From Pectobacterium aroidearum (GTDB lineage: Bacteria; Pseudomonadota; Gammaproteobacteria; Enterobacterales; Enterobacteriaceae): a stretch of 64,000 nt of DNA. Positions 8,300 to 16,393 of this stretch are shown here, piece after piece; the first letter of the stretch is position 1, and every line of letters begins with the position of its first letter. The stretch spans positions 4,092,001 through 4,156,000 of the forward strand of contig NZ_CP166097.1 of assembly GCF_041228105.1 (NCBI RefSeq). The letters are read 5' to 3'. The position numbers were made by a program, and so were the translations under genes. The notes under the pieces were generated by a model, which made no database searches, was not told the DNA's origin, and saw only the letters and a program-made list of their open reading frames with translations.

Positions 8300-9254
8300 C
8301 GCCTTCACGTTCGACACGCTGGTATGGGACTGGCCCATCGCCGTTTATCTTCTTCTGGTCGGTATTTCAGCAGGAATGGTCACGCTCTCGATGCTCCTCA
8401 GGCGCTACGTTCCCAGCGAATATCACGGCAGTAATCGCCTCATCAAAGCCACCGCCATCGTGGCACCGCTTGCTGTCATCCTCGGGCTGGCGATTCTGAT
8501 TTTTCATCTGACTCAACCGCTGACCTTCTGGTACTTGATGGTCTTTTACAACCCGACGTCCATCATGTCGCTTGGTGTGATGCTTTTTCAGGTGTATTTC
8601 GTCGTGATGCTGTTATGGCTCATCACGCTTTATCATGACGGCTGGCTGATGCAACTTGAGACCGTCTGGTACCGGCCAGCGCTGGCGGCGAAAGCGCGTA
8701 AGGTGGCGGCGGCGATCGTTAGCAAGGCCGCGCTGATTGAAAACCTGCTGCTGGTGCTGGCCATCCTGCTCGGCTGCTATACCGGCTTTCTGCTGTCCGC
8801 CCTGAAGTCGTTCCCGCTCTTGAATAACCCCGTTCTGCCCGTCCTGTTTCTGGTCTCCGGCACCACCTCCGGCATTGCCGTCATGCTGCTGGCCAGCGCG
8901 TGGGGAAGCACGACCTCGAGTCATTCACGCTCCCTGCATTTTCTCCATCGAGTGGAAACGCCGGTGGTGTACGCCGAGTTGTTCCTGCTGTTCGCGTTTT
9001 TTATCGGGCTGCTGCTTGGCGGCGGGCAAAAGGTTGTCGCCGCACAGACCGCACTCTCGGGCTTCTGGGGTGGCGTATTCTGGATTGGCATTATCGGTAT
9101 CGGCATTGTGATTCCCGCCATTGCCAATCGGGTGCGTAAACCTTCGGCCCATTCCGGCAAAGGGCAACTCATTACGTTAGCCGCCATGAGCCTGTTCGGC
9201 GTGTTCCTGCTGCGACTGTTCGTGCTTTATGCCGGACAAATGACGGTGGCCTGA
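8292..9254 (+). CDS. NrfD/PsrC-family membrane quinol dehydrogenase subunit
   Basis: 320 residues, almost wholly hydrophobic with about eight to nine predicted membrane helices, of the polysulfide reductase NrfD family. A strong GAGGAG site sits before the ATG. Family members oxidise menaquinol or ubiquinol on the periplasmic side and hand electrons to the partner ferredoxin. No cytochrome NrfA/NrfB or molybdopterin subunit is encoded nearby, so the terminal acceptor here is most simply the flavin proteins encoded downstream. Confidence 0.9.
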   Translation: MHNAFTFDTLVWDWPIAVYLLLVGISAGMVTLSMLLRRYVPSEYHGSNRLIKATAIVAPLAVILGLAILIFHLTQPLTFWYLMVFYNPTSIMSLGVMLFQVYFVVMLLWLITLYHDGWLMQLETVWYRPALAAKARKVAAAIVSKAALIENLLLVLAILLGCYTGFLLSALKSFPLLNNPVLPVLFLVSGTTSGIAVMLLASAWGSTTSSHSRSLHFLHRVETPVVYAELFLLFAFFIGLLLGGGQKVVAAQTALSGFWGGVFWIGIIGIGIVIPAIANRVRKPSAHSGKGQLITLAAMSLFGVFLLRLFVLYAGQMTVA

Positions 9255-10631
9255 ATGAATACGTCATGGGTCTTATTCTGGATTGCCTCGGCGACCTTTT
9301 TCATGCAGTCCCTGGATACCACCATGGTGTATGTCGCCATCCCCGCCATTGCGCAATCGCTGCACCAACCGGTGTTGCATATGGAGGCGATTGTGATCGC
9401 CTACATTGTCACGGTCGTCGCATTTACGCCAGCCAACAGCTGGCTGGCGGAACGGCTGGGAGAGAGGAAAACTTACCAGATCGCCATCGCCACGTTCACG
9501 CTCGGTTCGCTGCTGTGCATGACGGCAACCACACTCGGCAGCTTAAGCGTGTTCCGCTTTATTCAGGGCATCGGCGGTGCGCTCATGTTGCCCATCATCA
9601 GAACCGTCATCTTGCGCACTACGCCGCAGAGCCTGAAATTACGCTTCCTGAATCGGGTGACCTTACTGGGATTAATCGGCACTCTCACCGGCCCCGTTTT
9701 CGGTAATATTCTGGTTAGCTTGCTCTCATGGCAGGCAATATTTCTCGTGAATATTCCTCTGGCTTTCGCCTGCTTTTTTCTGGCAAGCCATTATCTTCCT
9801 GCTGCGCCGCTAAAAGAGACATCTCGCACCGGTGCCTATGAATTAGCCTTTCCGATTTTGATGTTATTTCTCGTGGCTTTCATGCTCACCACCGCCACGA
9901 AAAATATATTGCCAACGTTCGTCATGTTATTCCTGTCTTGCAGCATGTTGGGGTTGGTTTTTCTTTACTATCGACAGCACCTTATCGCAGAGACAGCGCT
10001 ATTCCCTCGCGCACTGTTTGGTATCAGAACGTTTTCTGTCGGCATGATGGGCGGCATCGCGACGCGCACGCTGCTGGCGTCAACGCCCGTTGTACTGTCC
10101 TTAATGCTACAAACAACGCTGGCCTGTAAACCTGCGGAAACCAGCCTGATTCTGCTGCTTTTTTCCAGCGGCGCGCTGCTGTCAAAACTGCTGTTTGAAC
10201 CACTGCTCAAGCGTACTGGCTACCGGCGACTCTTGATGCTGACAACCCACGTGACATCGCTGTGTATCCTCGCGCTGAGCCTCGCCGTGCAGGAGAAATC
10301 GATGCTCCTCATCGGCATTATCGCCACGCTGTTAGGCGTCCTGATTTCAACCTTATATTCAGCGGAAAGCACCCTGGCTTTTAGCAACCTGAATAACAGC
10401 ACGTACCCCAGCGGGAATAATCTGCTGACCATTAGCCAACTACTTTCCGTCATGCTCAGTATGACGCTGACGTTTCCGGTATTACGGTTTCTTTCTCAGT
10501 TTGAAATCCTCTTCAACCTTAACCCTTTCAGCCTGTTGTTTTTATTACTCGGCATCGGTTTACCAATGTGCTGCCTGATATTCAGGCCCCTCAATAACGA
10601 CGACGGTTATCACTTTATTCATGGGAGATAA
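9255..10631 (+). CDS. MFS transporter (DHA2-like) inside the reductase operon
   Basis: 458 residues with twelve to fourteen hydrophobic segments. The N-terminal helix carries a drug:H+ antiporter-like pattern (MQSLDTTMVYVAIPAIAQSL), followed by the loop WLAERLGERKTYQIA. Its ATG directly follows the nrfD-like stop codon, and its end overlaps the extended frame of the next gene, so it is part of the operon. Sequence alone does not give a substrate. Likely jobs are import or export of the compound reduced by the flavoprotein, or of its product. Confidence 0.8.
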   Translation: MNTSWVLFWIASATFFMQSLDTTMVYVAIPAIAQSLHQPVLHMEAIVIAYIVTVVAFTPANSWLAERLGERKTYQIAIATFTLGSLLCMTATTLGSLSVFRFIQGIGGALMLPIIRTVILRTTPQSLKLRFLNRVTLLGLIGTLTGPVFGNILVSLLSWQAIFLVNIPLAFACFFLASHYLPAAPLKETSRTGAYELAFPILMLFLVAFMLTTATKNILPTFVMLFLSCSMLGLVFLYYRQHLIAETALFPRALFGIRTFSVGMMGGIATRTLLASTPVVLSLMLQTTLACKPAETSLILLLFSSGALLSKLLFEPLLKRTGYRRLLMLTTHVTSLCILALSLAVQEKSMLLIGIIATLLGVLISTLYSAESTLAFSNLNNSTYPSGNNLLTISQLLSVMLSMTLTFPVLRFLSQFEILFNLNPFSLLFLLLGIGLPMCCLIFRPLNNDDGYHFIHGR

Positions 10632-10677
10632 CGTGGCTATTCACCGTATTCATTCAAAAACGACGGGAACTATTAAT

Positions 10678-11025
10678 ATGAAAATCTGCTCAGGAATCCT
10701 TCCACTCTGTCTGTTATTAGCGGTGGGAACCGCCGCCGCACAAGACGGGAATTTTAAAGCCGGTACTTATTCCGCCGCCAGACAAGGGATCGGCGGGGAT
10801 GTCACCGTCACACTTGATATTGATGCGCAGGGAAAAGTCCTTAAATCCACGATTGATGCCCCGGAAGAAACGCCAGAAGTCGGCGGGGAAGCGGCCATCG
10901 AACTCGCCAAAACCATGACTGAAAAACACAGCATTGAGGTTGATGGCGTGTCCGGCGCCACGATGACCAGCGGTGCGGTGAAAGAAGCGGCGGAAGACGC
11001 GTACTCACAGGCTAAGGCGAATTAA
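10678..11025 (+). CDS. Small periplasmic FMN-binding-domain protein (flavinylated electron carrier)
   Basis: 115 residues from the ATG at 10678; an upstream ATG at 10621 would lengthen the leader and bury the signal peptide. Residues 1-21 form a Sec signal ending TAAAQ, and the rest is a single FMN_bind domain. The motif DGVSGATMTSGA near the C-terminus is the covalent flavinylation site at which ApbE links FMN to the threonine. Such domains carry electrons in NqrC, RnfG and flavocytochrome-type reductases. Being encoded separately, directly before the FAD protein, it probably receives electrons from the NrfC/NrfD pair and passes them on. No apbE gene is in the window. Confidence 0.88.
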   Translation: MKICSGILPLCLLLAVGTAAAQDGNFKAGTYSAARQGIGGDVTVTLDIDAQGKVLKSTIDAPEETPEVGGEAAIELAKTMTEKHSIEVDGVSGATMTSGAVKEAAEDAYSQAKAN

Positions 11026-11094
11026 TACCGTTGGTTCTCCATGCGCAAAGTACGGCTGCGTTGTAAGAATATTCATAACATTAAGGAAAACATC

Positions 11095-12624
11095 ATGAAA
11101 CGCTTCAGAAAAAGTGTACTCGCGACGCTGTGTCTCTCGATGATCGGTTGGTCTTCCGCTCAGGCGGCCGATGCGGCAAAACCAGAAATTCCGAAAAGCG
11201 CCGATATCGTTATTATCGGCGCGGGTGCGGCAGGCACCTCGGCAACCATGGCCGCTGCCGAGAAAGGGGCGAAAATCGTCTTACTGGAAAAACAGCCGAT
11301 TGTCGGCGGCACCGGTAACTTTGCTGAAGGCATTTTCGCCGCCAACAGCAGCATGCAGAAACGTCAGGGGATTGTCGTCACGCCGGATATGGCCTTTAAG
11401 ACCATCATGGATTACAGCCACTGGATGGCAAACCCCTTCGTGGTACGCGCCTTCGTAAACCGCTCGGCGGACACGATTGAGTGGGTGAAATCAAAAGGCA
11501 TCAAGTTTGAATACATCGGCCCCGGCGGCCCTGGCGGTATGCTGACCTGGCATGTGATCGATGGCCCCGGCCACGGCCGCCACCTGATCAAGACATTCCA
11601 CGAGCAGTTTAAAAGCATGGATGTCACCACGCTGGTGAAGACGGCAGGCAAAGATCTGGTCGTGAAAGAAGGCAAAGTCACGGGCGTCATTGCACAAGAT
11701 AGCGAAGGCAACACCGTCCAAATCGACGCGAAGGCCGTCATCATCGCGACCGGCGGCTACGCCAACAATAAAGAGATGCTGCAAAAATACGCTGCCTTCC
11801 CCGATACCATTATGGTCGGCAACGTCGGTAAAGACGGCGACGGAATTAATATGGCCTGGAAAGCCGGTGCCAAACCGGACGGTCTGGGCCTGCTGCAAGC
11901 CTATCGCCCCGGCCTGCCAGACTACGCGCCGAATTCACACCTGCTGGCCGCCGCACGTCAGCCCTACCTGTGGGTTGACCAACACGGTCGCCGCTTTACC
12001 GATGAATCCAATGTCATCATCTGGCCGCACTCCGGCAACGCGCTGTCAAAAGCGGGTGGCATCATGTACTCCATTTTCGACGAAACCTCCCGTAAGCATT
12101 ACGTCGAAGACGGCATTGATGTGCCGATTGGCGAATGGGTGATCGCCAATACCAAGCTGACAAAATTCGATAGCGAATTTACGAAGGAAAGTCAGAAAAA
12201 TCGTGGCTTCGTCTTCAAATCCGCCACCGTTGACGGGCTGGCGAAAGAGATGGGCGTTGATGCTAGCGTGTTGAAGCATACGTTGGAAGAAAACAACCAG
12301 TTTGCGGCACAAAAGCGGGATGAGGTGTTTAACAAAAACATGGATTACCTGCGTCCGGTAAAGACCGGCCCGTTCTATGCGGTGAGAATGCAGCCTGCTG
12401 CGCTGGGCACACTCGGCGGCGTGAAGATTGACGAGAAAATGCAGGCAATCGATAAATCCGGTGAGGTCATTCCGGGTTTGTACGTCACGGGTAACGATGC
12501 GGCCGGCATGTATGGCGATACCTATGATCTGCTGTTAGGCGGTGGCACGTTTGGCTTTGCGCTCAACTCCGGTCGTATCGCGGCAGAAAGCGCCCTCGAT
12601 TACATGAAGTTCAGCAAAAAATAA
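11095..12624 (+). CDS. Exported FAD-dependent reductase, flavocytochrome c / fumarate-reductase superfamily
   Basis: 509 residues from the ATG at 11095, which has AAGGA upstream; the frame opens earlier at 11041. A Sec signal (residues 1-25, ending AQA) precedes an FAD dinucleotide motif VIIGAGAAGTSATMAA and the family segment VIIATGGYANN. There are no haem-binding CXXCH motifs and no fused FMN domain. Compared with Shewanella Fcc3, the arginine in DQHGRRFTDE is kept, but the HPT, HHTMGG and NRLGG active-site segments read YRPG, LGTLGG and YDLLLGGG. It is therefore unlikely to be a true fumarate reductase. The C-terminal GNDAAGMYG...GGGTFGFAL segment recalls ketosteroid-dehydrogenase or urocanate/cinnamate-type reductases. 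It probably reduces an activated double bond in the periplasm; the substrate is unknown. Confidence 0.85.
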   Translation: MKRFRKSVLATLCLSMIGWSSAQAADAAKPEIPKSADIVIIGAGAAGTSATMAAAEKGAKIVLLEKQPIVGGTGNFAEGIFAANSSMQKRQGIVVTPDMAFKTIMDYSHWMANPFVVRAFVNRSADTIEWVKSKGIKFEYIGPGGPGGMLTWHVIDGPGHGRHLIKTFHEQFKSMDVTTLVKTAGKDLVVKEGKVTGVIAQDSEGNTVQIDAKAVIIATGGYANNKEMLQKYAAFPDTIMVGNVGKDGDGINMAWKAGAKPDGLGLLQAYRPGLPDYAPNSHLLAAARQPYLWVDQHGRRFTDESNVIIWPHSGNALSKAGGIMYSIFDETSRKHYVEDGIDVPIGEWVIANTKLTKFDSEFTKESQKNRGFVFKSATVDGLAKEMGVDASVLKHTLEENNQFAAQKRDEVFNKNMDYLRPVKTGPFYAVRMQPAALGTLGGVKIDEKMQAIDKSGEVIPGLYVTGNDAAGMYGDTYDLLLGGGTFGFALNSGRIAAESALDYMKFSKK

Positions 12625-12643
12625 GCCCTACCCTTAAACCTAG

Positions 12644-12703
12644 TCTCGATCGTTTGAGCATCGAGAGACACGGCGGAACCACAGGGGAAGCATCCCTGTG
12701 GTT
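12644..12703. terminator. Two hairpins between convergent reductase and alkB genes
   Basis: TCTCGAT / ATCGAGA (12644-12666) and a stronger ten-base stem AACCACAGGG / CCCTGTGGTT (12677-12703). Neither is followed by a clear T run. They probably stop or protect both converging transcripts. Confidence 0.55.
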
Positions 12704-12706
12704 GCC

Positions 12707-13363
12707 CTATCCGGCTTTACGAAATGTCAGGTTAAAACGGCATTCGTCGGACATCCCTTCCGGCACGCCGCCGCTTTTCAATGGCAGAATACCGTGGAAA
12801 TAGAGCCGTGATTCACCGCCCCAGACCACCACATCGCCATGCGTCAGCGCAACACGCTGCGCTTTATCACTGCGCGCCATGCCGCCAAACAGGAACGTCG
12901 CGCTGAGCCCCAGCGAGACGGACACGATCGGCTGGCGAAAGTCCCGTTCGTTTTTATCCTGATGCAGAGACATGCGCGTGCCGACGTCATAGCGGTTGAT
13001 GAGGCAGGCATCCGGTTCAAAATCAGCAAAACCAGCTTCACGTGCCGCCTGCTGTGCCAGCCGGGAAAATACCTCCGGCATAGTGGGCCACGCCTCCCCG
13101 CTCAGTGGATCGTGTGAGGTATAGCGATAGCCGCGTTCATCCGTCACCCAGCCGAGTTTCCCGCAGTTGCTCATCGCCACCGACATCACAAAGCCGCCTG
13201 GCGTCACCATATTCCGCAGCGGCGCACGCGCCGTGACAGCTTGCAATGCCGCAAGCAACGCCGGAGCGTCGTCATAGGCGCGCCCACGCAGGATAAACGC
13301 CCCCGAAGCCAGCGTTTCCGTCCAGCGACGCGGCGCTTCATCGGCAAATAAATCAAAATTCAC
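12707..13363 (-). CDS. alkB: Alpha-ketoglutarate-dependent dioxygenase AlkB
   Basis: 218 residues, the normal AlkB length. The iron-binding HxD is in MSLHQDKNE, the distal histidine in RLYFHGI, and the 2-oxoglutarate-binding arginines are in CRFNLTFRKAG at the C-terminus. It removes 1-methyladenine and 3-methylcytosine from single-stranded DNA by oxidative demethylation. Its start overlaps the ada stop by four bases, as expected for an ada-alkB operon under Ada control. Confidence 0.95.
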   Translation of the reverse strand: MNFDLFADEAPRRWTETLASGAFILRGRAYDDAPALLAALQAVTARAPLRNMVTPGGFVMSVAMSNCGKLGWVTDERGYRYTSHDPLSGEAWPTMPEVFSRLAQQAAREAGFADFEPDACLINRYDVGTRMSLHQDKNERDFRQPIVSVSLGLSATFLFGGMARSDKAQRVALTHGDVVVWGGESRLYFHGILPLKSGGVPEGMSDECRFNLTFRKAG

Positions 13364-14505
13364 GATAACGGCTCCCCTTGCGGATGCGTGCCCTGCTCTT
13401 TCTCCACCCGCTCTTTATCCAACTGTTCTTTATCCAACTGCTCTTTCTCCAGCAGGGCGCGTTTACGTACAACACCCCAGCGATAGCCAGATAGCGCCCC
13501 ATCGTGCCGAACTACGCGATGGCAGGGAATCGCAACCGCCAGTCGGTTGGCCGCACAGGCACCCGCGACCGCACGCACGGCGGCTGGCGCACCAATGCGT
13601 TCAGCAACCTCACGGTAGCTCAACGTTTCTCCTGCGGGGATCGCGCGCAGCGCCTGCCAGACACGCTGTTGGAATGCCGTACCGCGAATATCCAGCGGCA
13701 GCGTCAGCCCGATAGCCGGATCGTCGACAAACCCGACAACCTGCGCCATCCGTTGCTCAAACGCCGCATCGCCGCCGATCAGCTGTGCGTGAGTAAACAT
13801 CTCCTGAAGCGAGTTGAGCAGAGACTCAGGATCGTCTCCCAACAGGATCGCGCAGATCCCCTTCTCGCTTTCAGCCACCAACACCTCACCGAGTGAACAG
13901 CGACCAATGGCAAAGCGGATCGTCATCCCTTTCCCTTTGTTCTGAAACGCCGTTGGCGTCATCCCTAAATGCGCGCCCGATTCGGCATAAAAACGCCCGC
14001 TAGCGCCATAGCCCGCTGCCGTAATCGCTGCGGTTACGGCACTCTTTTCCACCAGCTGTTCACGTAGCTGGCGATGACGGTGGCCGCTGGCATACTGCTT
14101 GGGCGTCAGGCCGGTTAGATTTTTAAACACGCGATGAAAATGGAACGCGCTTATCCCCACGGCCTGAGCCAGCACTGCCAGCGTCGGCGGATACTCTGAC
14201 TGCTCAATTATCCGGCACGCGTGGGCAATTTGCTGCGCCTGCTGTTCCTGCCGCGAAAGCGTTCCCTGACGACACCGCTTGCACGGACGGAATCCCGCCG
14301 CCTGCGCCTCATCGGCAGTCGCGAAAAACACCACATTTTCACGTCGGGGCTGGCGTGACGCACAGGAAGGCGCACAGTAAATCCCCGTCGTCTTCACCGC
14401 ATAGATAAAGCAGCCGTCAGCCGCGCTATTGCGCGTCACTACCGCCTGCCAGCGCGAGTCGGCATCCTGAAACGGCGTATCACCCAGCATCGTATCGTTA
14501 CGCAT
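13360..14505 (-). CDS. ada: Bifunctional Ada: methyl-DNA methyltransferase and activator
   Basis: 381 residues. The N-terminal zinc site uses Cys44, Cys48, Cys75 and Cys78, with Cys44 as methyl-phosphotriester acceptor. An AraC-type helix-turn-helix spans about 85-185. The C-terminal O6-methylguanine methyltransferase has its acceptor Cys328 in IPCHRVV. Methylated Ada activates ada-alkB and alkylation genes. Unlike the usual ending, the protein has a charged tail of about 30 residues (353-381) made from a repeat, EKEQLDKEQLDKERVEKEQ, encoded by a 15-bp tandem repeat. Confidence 0.95.
   Translation of the reverse strand: MRNDTMLGDTPFQDADSRWQAVVTRNSAADGCFIYAVKTTGIYCAPSCASRQPRRENVVFFATADEAQAAGFRPCKRCRQGTLSRQEQQAQQIAHACRIIEQSEYPPTLAVLAQAVGISAFHFHRVFKNLTGLTPKQYASGHRHRQLREQLVEKSAVTAAITAAGYGASGRFYAESGAHLGMTPTAFQNKGKGMTIRFAIGRCSLGEVLVAESEKGICAILLGDDPESLLNSLQEMFTHAQLIGGDAAFEQRMAQVVGFVDDPAIGLTLPLDIRGTAFQQRVWQALRAIPAGETLSYREVAERIGAPAAVRAVAGACAANRLAVAIPCHRVVRHDGALSGYRWGVVRKRALLEKEQLDKEQLDKERVEKEQGTHPQGEPLS
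13395..13454. repeat. Four tandem 15-bp units in the ada 3-prime end
   Basis: Units starting at 13395, 13410, 13425 and 13440 read GCTCTTTCTCCACCC, GCTCTTTATCCAACT, GTTCTTTATCCAACT and GCTCTTTCTCCAGCA. In frame they code for repeated pentapeptides of the type K-E-Q-L-D. Copy number is likely to vary between strains. Confidence 0.8.
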
Positions 14506-14747
14506 TTGTACACCTCACTCCAATCTCGGCATTACTGCCAATCTTACTATTACTGAAAGTCATGCCATGCGCTAACGCTAAACCGAAGCGACCTTGGGTA
14601 CACGTCCCACTCTTGCTTTTTCATTCGGCTCACTCCGATGTTGCTATTTTCATCGACATTTATGGTTACTTTTTGAACAAATCTGTGATGCGAATACATG
14701 GTACACGGTGAAGCTCAGGTTTTTTTCTCTGCAAGCGGAGGGTAAAC

Positions 14748-15527
14748 ATGGGCGGAAATAGCGTTCACTGGAATGGCGGTTTGCATCATGATGCCGTGCA
14801 AGTGATGTCACGCGGTGGGGGAATCATCGTTTCGCCAACCAAAGTGGGTTACATCATCATGGCTTCAGACAAGGTCGGGCTGGAGCGCAAGTTTGACGCC
14901 AAACAGCGCAACCGCAACAAGCCGGGCGTCGTGCTGTGTGGTTCCCTCGCGCAGTTGAAAGCGCTGGCGCAGTTGAATCCAGAAATCGAACGGTTATATC
15001 AACGCCATTGGGACGCCGATGTACTGCTGGGCTGCATCCTTCCCTGGCGCGATGAGGCCTTAGCGCAGATCCCTAAAGACGGCTCGAAAGCGCTAATGAT
15101 GGACGATCGTAAAACCAGTTGCTTCGTGATTAAATTCGGCAAACCGAGTGAAATCCTCACGCAGGCGCTGTGGGAAGGGTACGGTAAATTAACCTTTGCC
15201 AGTTCAGCCAATCCATCAGGCAAAGGAAACCGAGGCGAGGTGAAGGGTATCGGTGAACGTATCAGTGCTTTTGCCGATCTGATTATCGAAGCCGACGATT
15301 ACGTGAAATCTATCCAGCCGCATCAATCCCATGACACACGCTATGAGCAAGGTGTGATGGTATCGATGGTGGATACGGACGGCCAGTTGATACCGGAACA
15401 GAAAGGCAGACGAAGCGTATATCCATGCCCGACGCTGATACGCAAGGGGCTGGATGTAGACAAGGTGATGTCACTATTGTCTGACACCTTCACCACCTGG
15501 GACTATCGGCACGGCGATTATTATTAA
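14748..15527 (+). CDS. Sua5/YciO/YrdC-domain protein of unknown role
   Basis: 259 residues behind a strong GGAGG site. A YrdC-type nucleotide/RNA-binding fold is shown by IIVSPTKVGYII near residue 25, the basic RNRNKPG loop, and FASSANPSGKGNRGE around residue 145. YrdC/Sua5 proteins make threonylcarbamoyl-AMP for tRNA t6A. This one diverges from the canonical TsaC length and sequence and carries an unusual tail (WDYRHGDYY), so tRNA modification cannot be assumed. It is transcribed divergently from ada-alkB; a 242-bp gap between them shows no obvious site. A hairpin closes the gene. Confidence 0.7.
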   Translation: MGGNSVHWNGGLHHDAVQVMSRGGGIIVSPTKVGYIIMASDKVGLERKFDAKQRNRNKPGVVLCGSLAQLKALAQLNPEIERLYQRHWDADVLLGCILPWRDEALAQIPKDGSKALMMDDRKTSCFVIKFGKPSEILTQALWEGYGKLTFASSANPSGKGNRGEVKGIGERISAFADLIIEADDYVKSIQPHQSHDTRYEQGVMVSMVDTDGQLIPEQKGRRSVYPCPTLIRKGLDVDKVMSLLSDTFTTWDYRHGDYY

Positions 15528-15534
15528 CGTCTAA

Positions 15535-15555
15535 CAGCGGCATAACCTGCCGCTG
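15535..15555 (+). terminator. Hairpin after the YrdC-domain gene
   Basis: CAGCGGCA / TGCCGCTG eight-base stem with TAACC loop, immediately after the stop; no strong T run. Confidence 0.5.
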
Positions 15556-15707
15556 AAATATCTGTTCTGGCAGATCCCGCGACAGCGTGTAATCCCCCTC
15601 GCCACTTCTTGCTTTTTTATCCGAATAATCCTTTCCACATGGCGCGCCATGCGGCAATCTCCTATGCTCGTTTTCTGCCCTTTGCATTCTCATCACGGAA
15701 GCCGTTT

Positions 15708-16370
15708 ATGCCATCCCATCCGCCGTTGGATTTCACGCAGCAGGCCAAAACCCATCTCAGCGCCATCAATGCGCGCTGGGCCAGCCTGATCGAACAGGTT
15801 GGCGATTGCCGCCATCAGACCGCGCCACACCGGGAACCCTATGAGGCGCTGATGCGTGCCGTTGCCTATCAGCAACTGACGACGCGAGCCGGGGACGCGA
15901 TGGTCGCGAAGCTCCTGCGGGTATATGACGATGTCTTTCCCAGCCCGGAACAGATGCTGGCCTGCTCCACCGACACGCTGCGGCAATGCGGTTTTTCCGC
16001 TCGTAAAGCGGATACGCTACACGGTATCGCGCAGGGAGCGCTGAGCGGTTTGGTGCCTAGCCTCAAACGGGCCGCAGAGATGGATGATGACACGCTCATT
16101 CAGCAGTTGACGTCGCTCAAGGGGATCGGGCGCTGGACGGTAGAAATGTTTTTGATTTATTCGCTCGAACGCACCGATATCATGCCGCTCGACGATCTCG
16201 GTATTCGTCAGGGGTTGCGCTACGTTTACGATTTGCAGGATATGCCGAAACCGCGCGATTTGCAGGCACTCAGCCTGCAATGTCAGCCTTATCGCACGGT
16301 GGCGTCATGGTATTTATGGCGTTCGCTGGAGCTACCGGCGTATCAGCACTTTAAACTGACACACCGGTAA
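15708..16370 (+). CDS. DNA-3-methyladenine glycosylase II (AlkA-like, HhH-GPD)
   Basis: 220 residues from the ATG at 15708, preceded by GGAA; an earlier ATG at 15609 adds a non-conserved leader. The helix-hairpin-helix LTSLKGIGRWTVEMFL is followed by the catalytic aspartate region IMPLDDLGIRQG, the signature of the HhH-GPD superfamily. It excises alkylated purines such as 3-methyladenine, starting base-excision repair. It lacks the N-terminal domain of E. coli AlkA, resembling the short bacterial/yeast MAG type. Location two genes from ada-alkB makes an alkylation-repair group. Confidence 0.88.
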   Translation: MPSHPPLDFTQQAKTHLSAINARWASLIEQVGDCRHQTAPHREPYEALMRAVAYQQLTTRAGDAMVAKLLRVYDDVFPSPEQMLACSTDTLRQCGFSARKADTLHGIAQGALSGLVPSLKRAAEMDDDTLIQQLTSLKGIGRWTVEMFLIYSLERTDIMPLDDLGIRQGLRYVYDLQDMPKPRDLQALSLQCQPYRTVASWYLWRSLELPAYQHFKLTHR

Positions 16371-16393
16371 CGCACAGAATTAACGCAAATGAA

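Noticed and set aside
7736..8338. 200-codon frame opposite the ferredoxin gene
   Set aside because: Mirror of the cysteine-rich coding frame; no start signal and no family resemblance.
11095..12624. Annotation as fumarate reductase
   Set aside because: The FAD fold fits the superfamily, but several fumarate-binding segments are replaced, and no haem or fused FMN domain is present.
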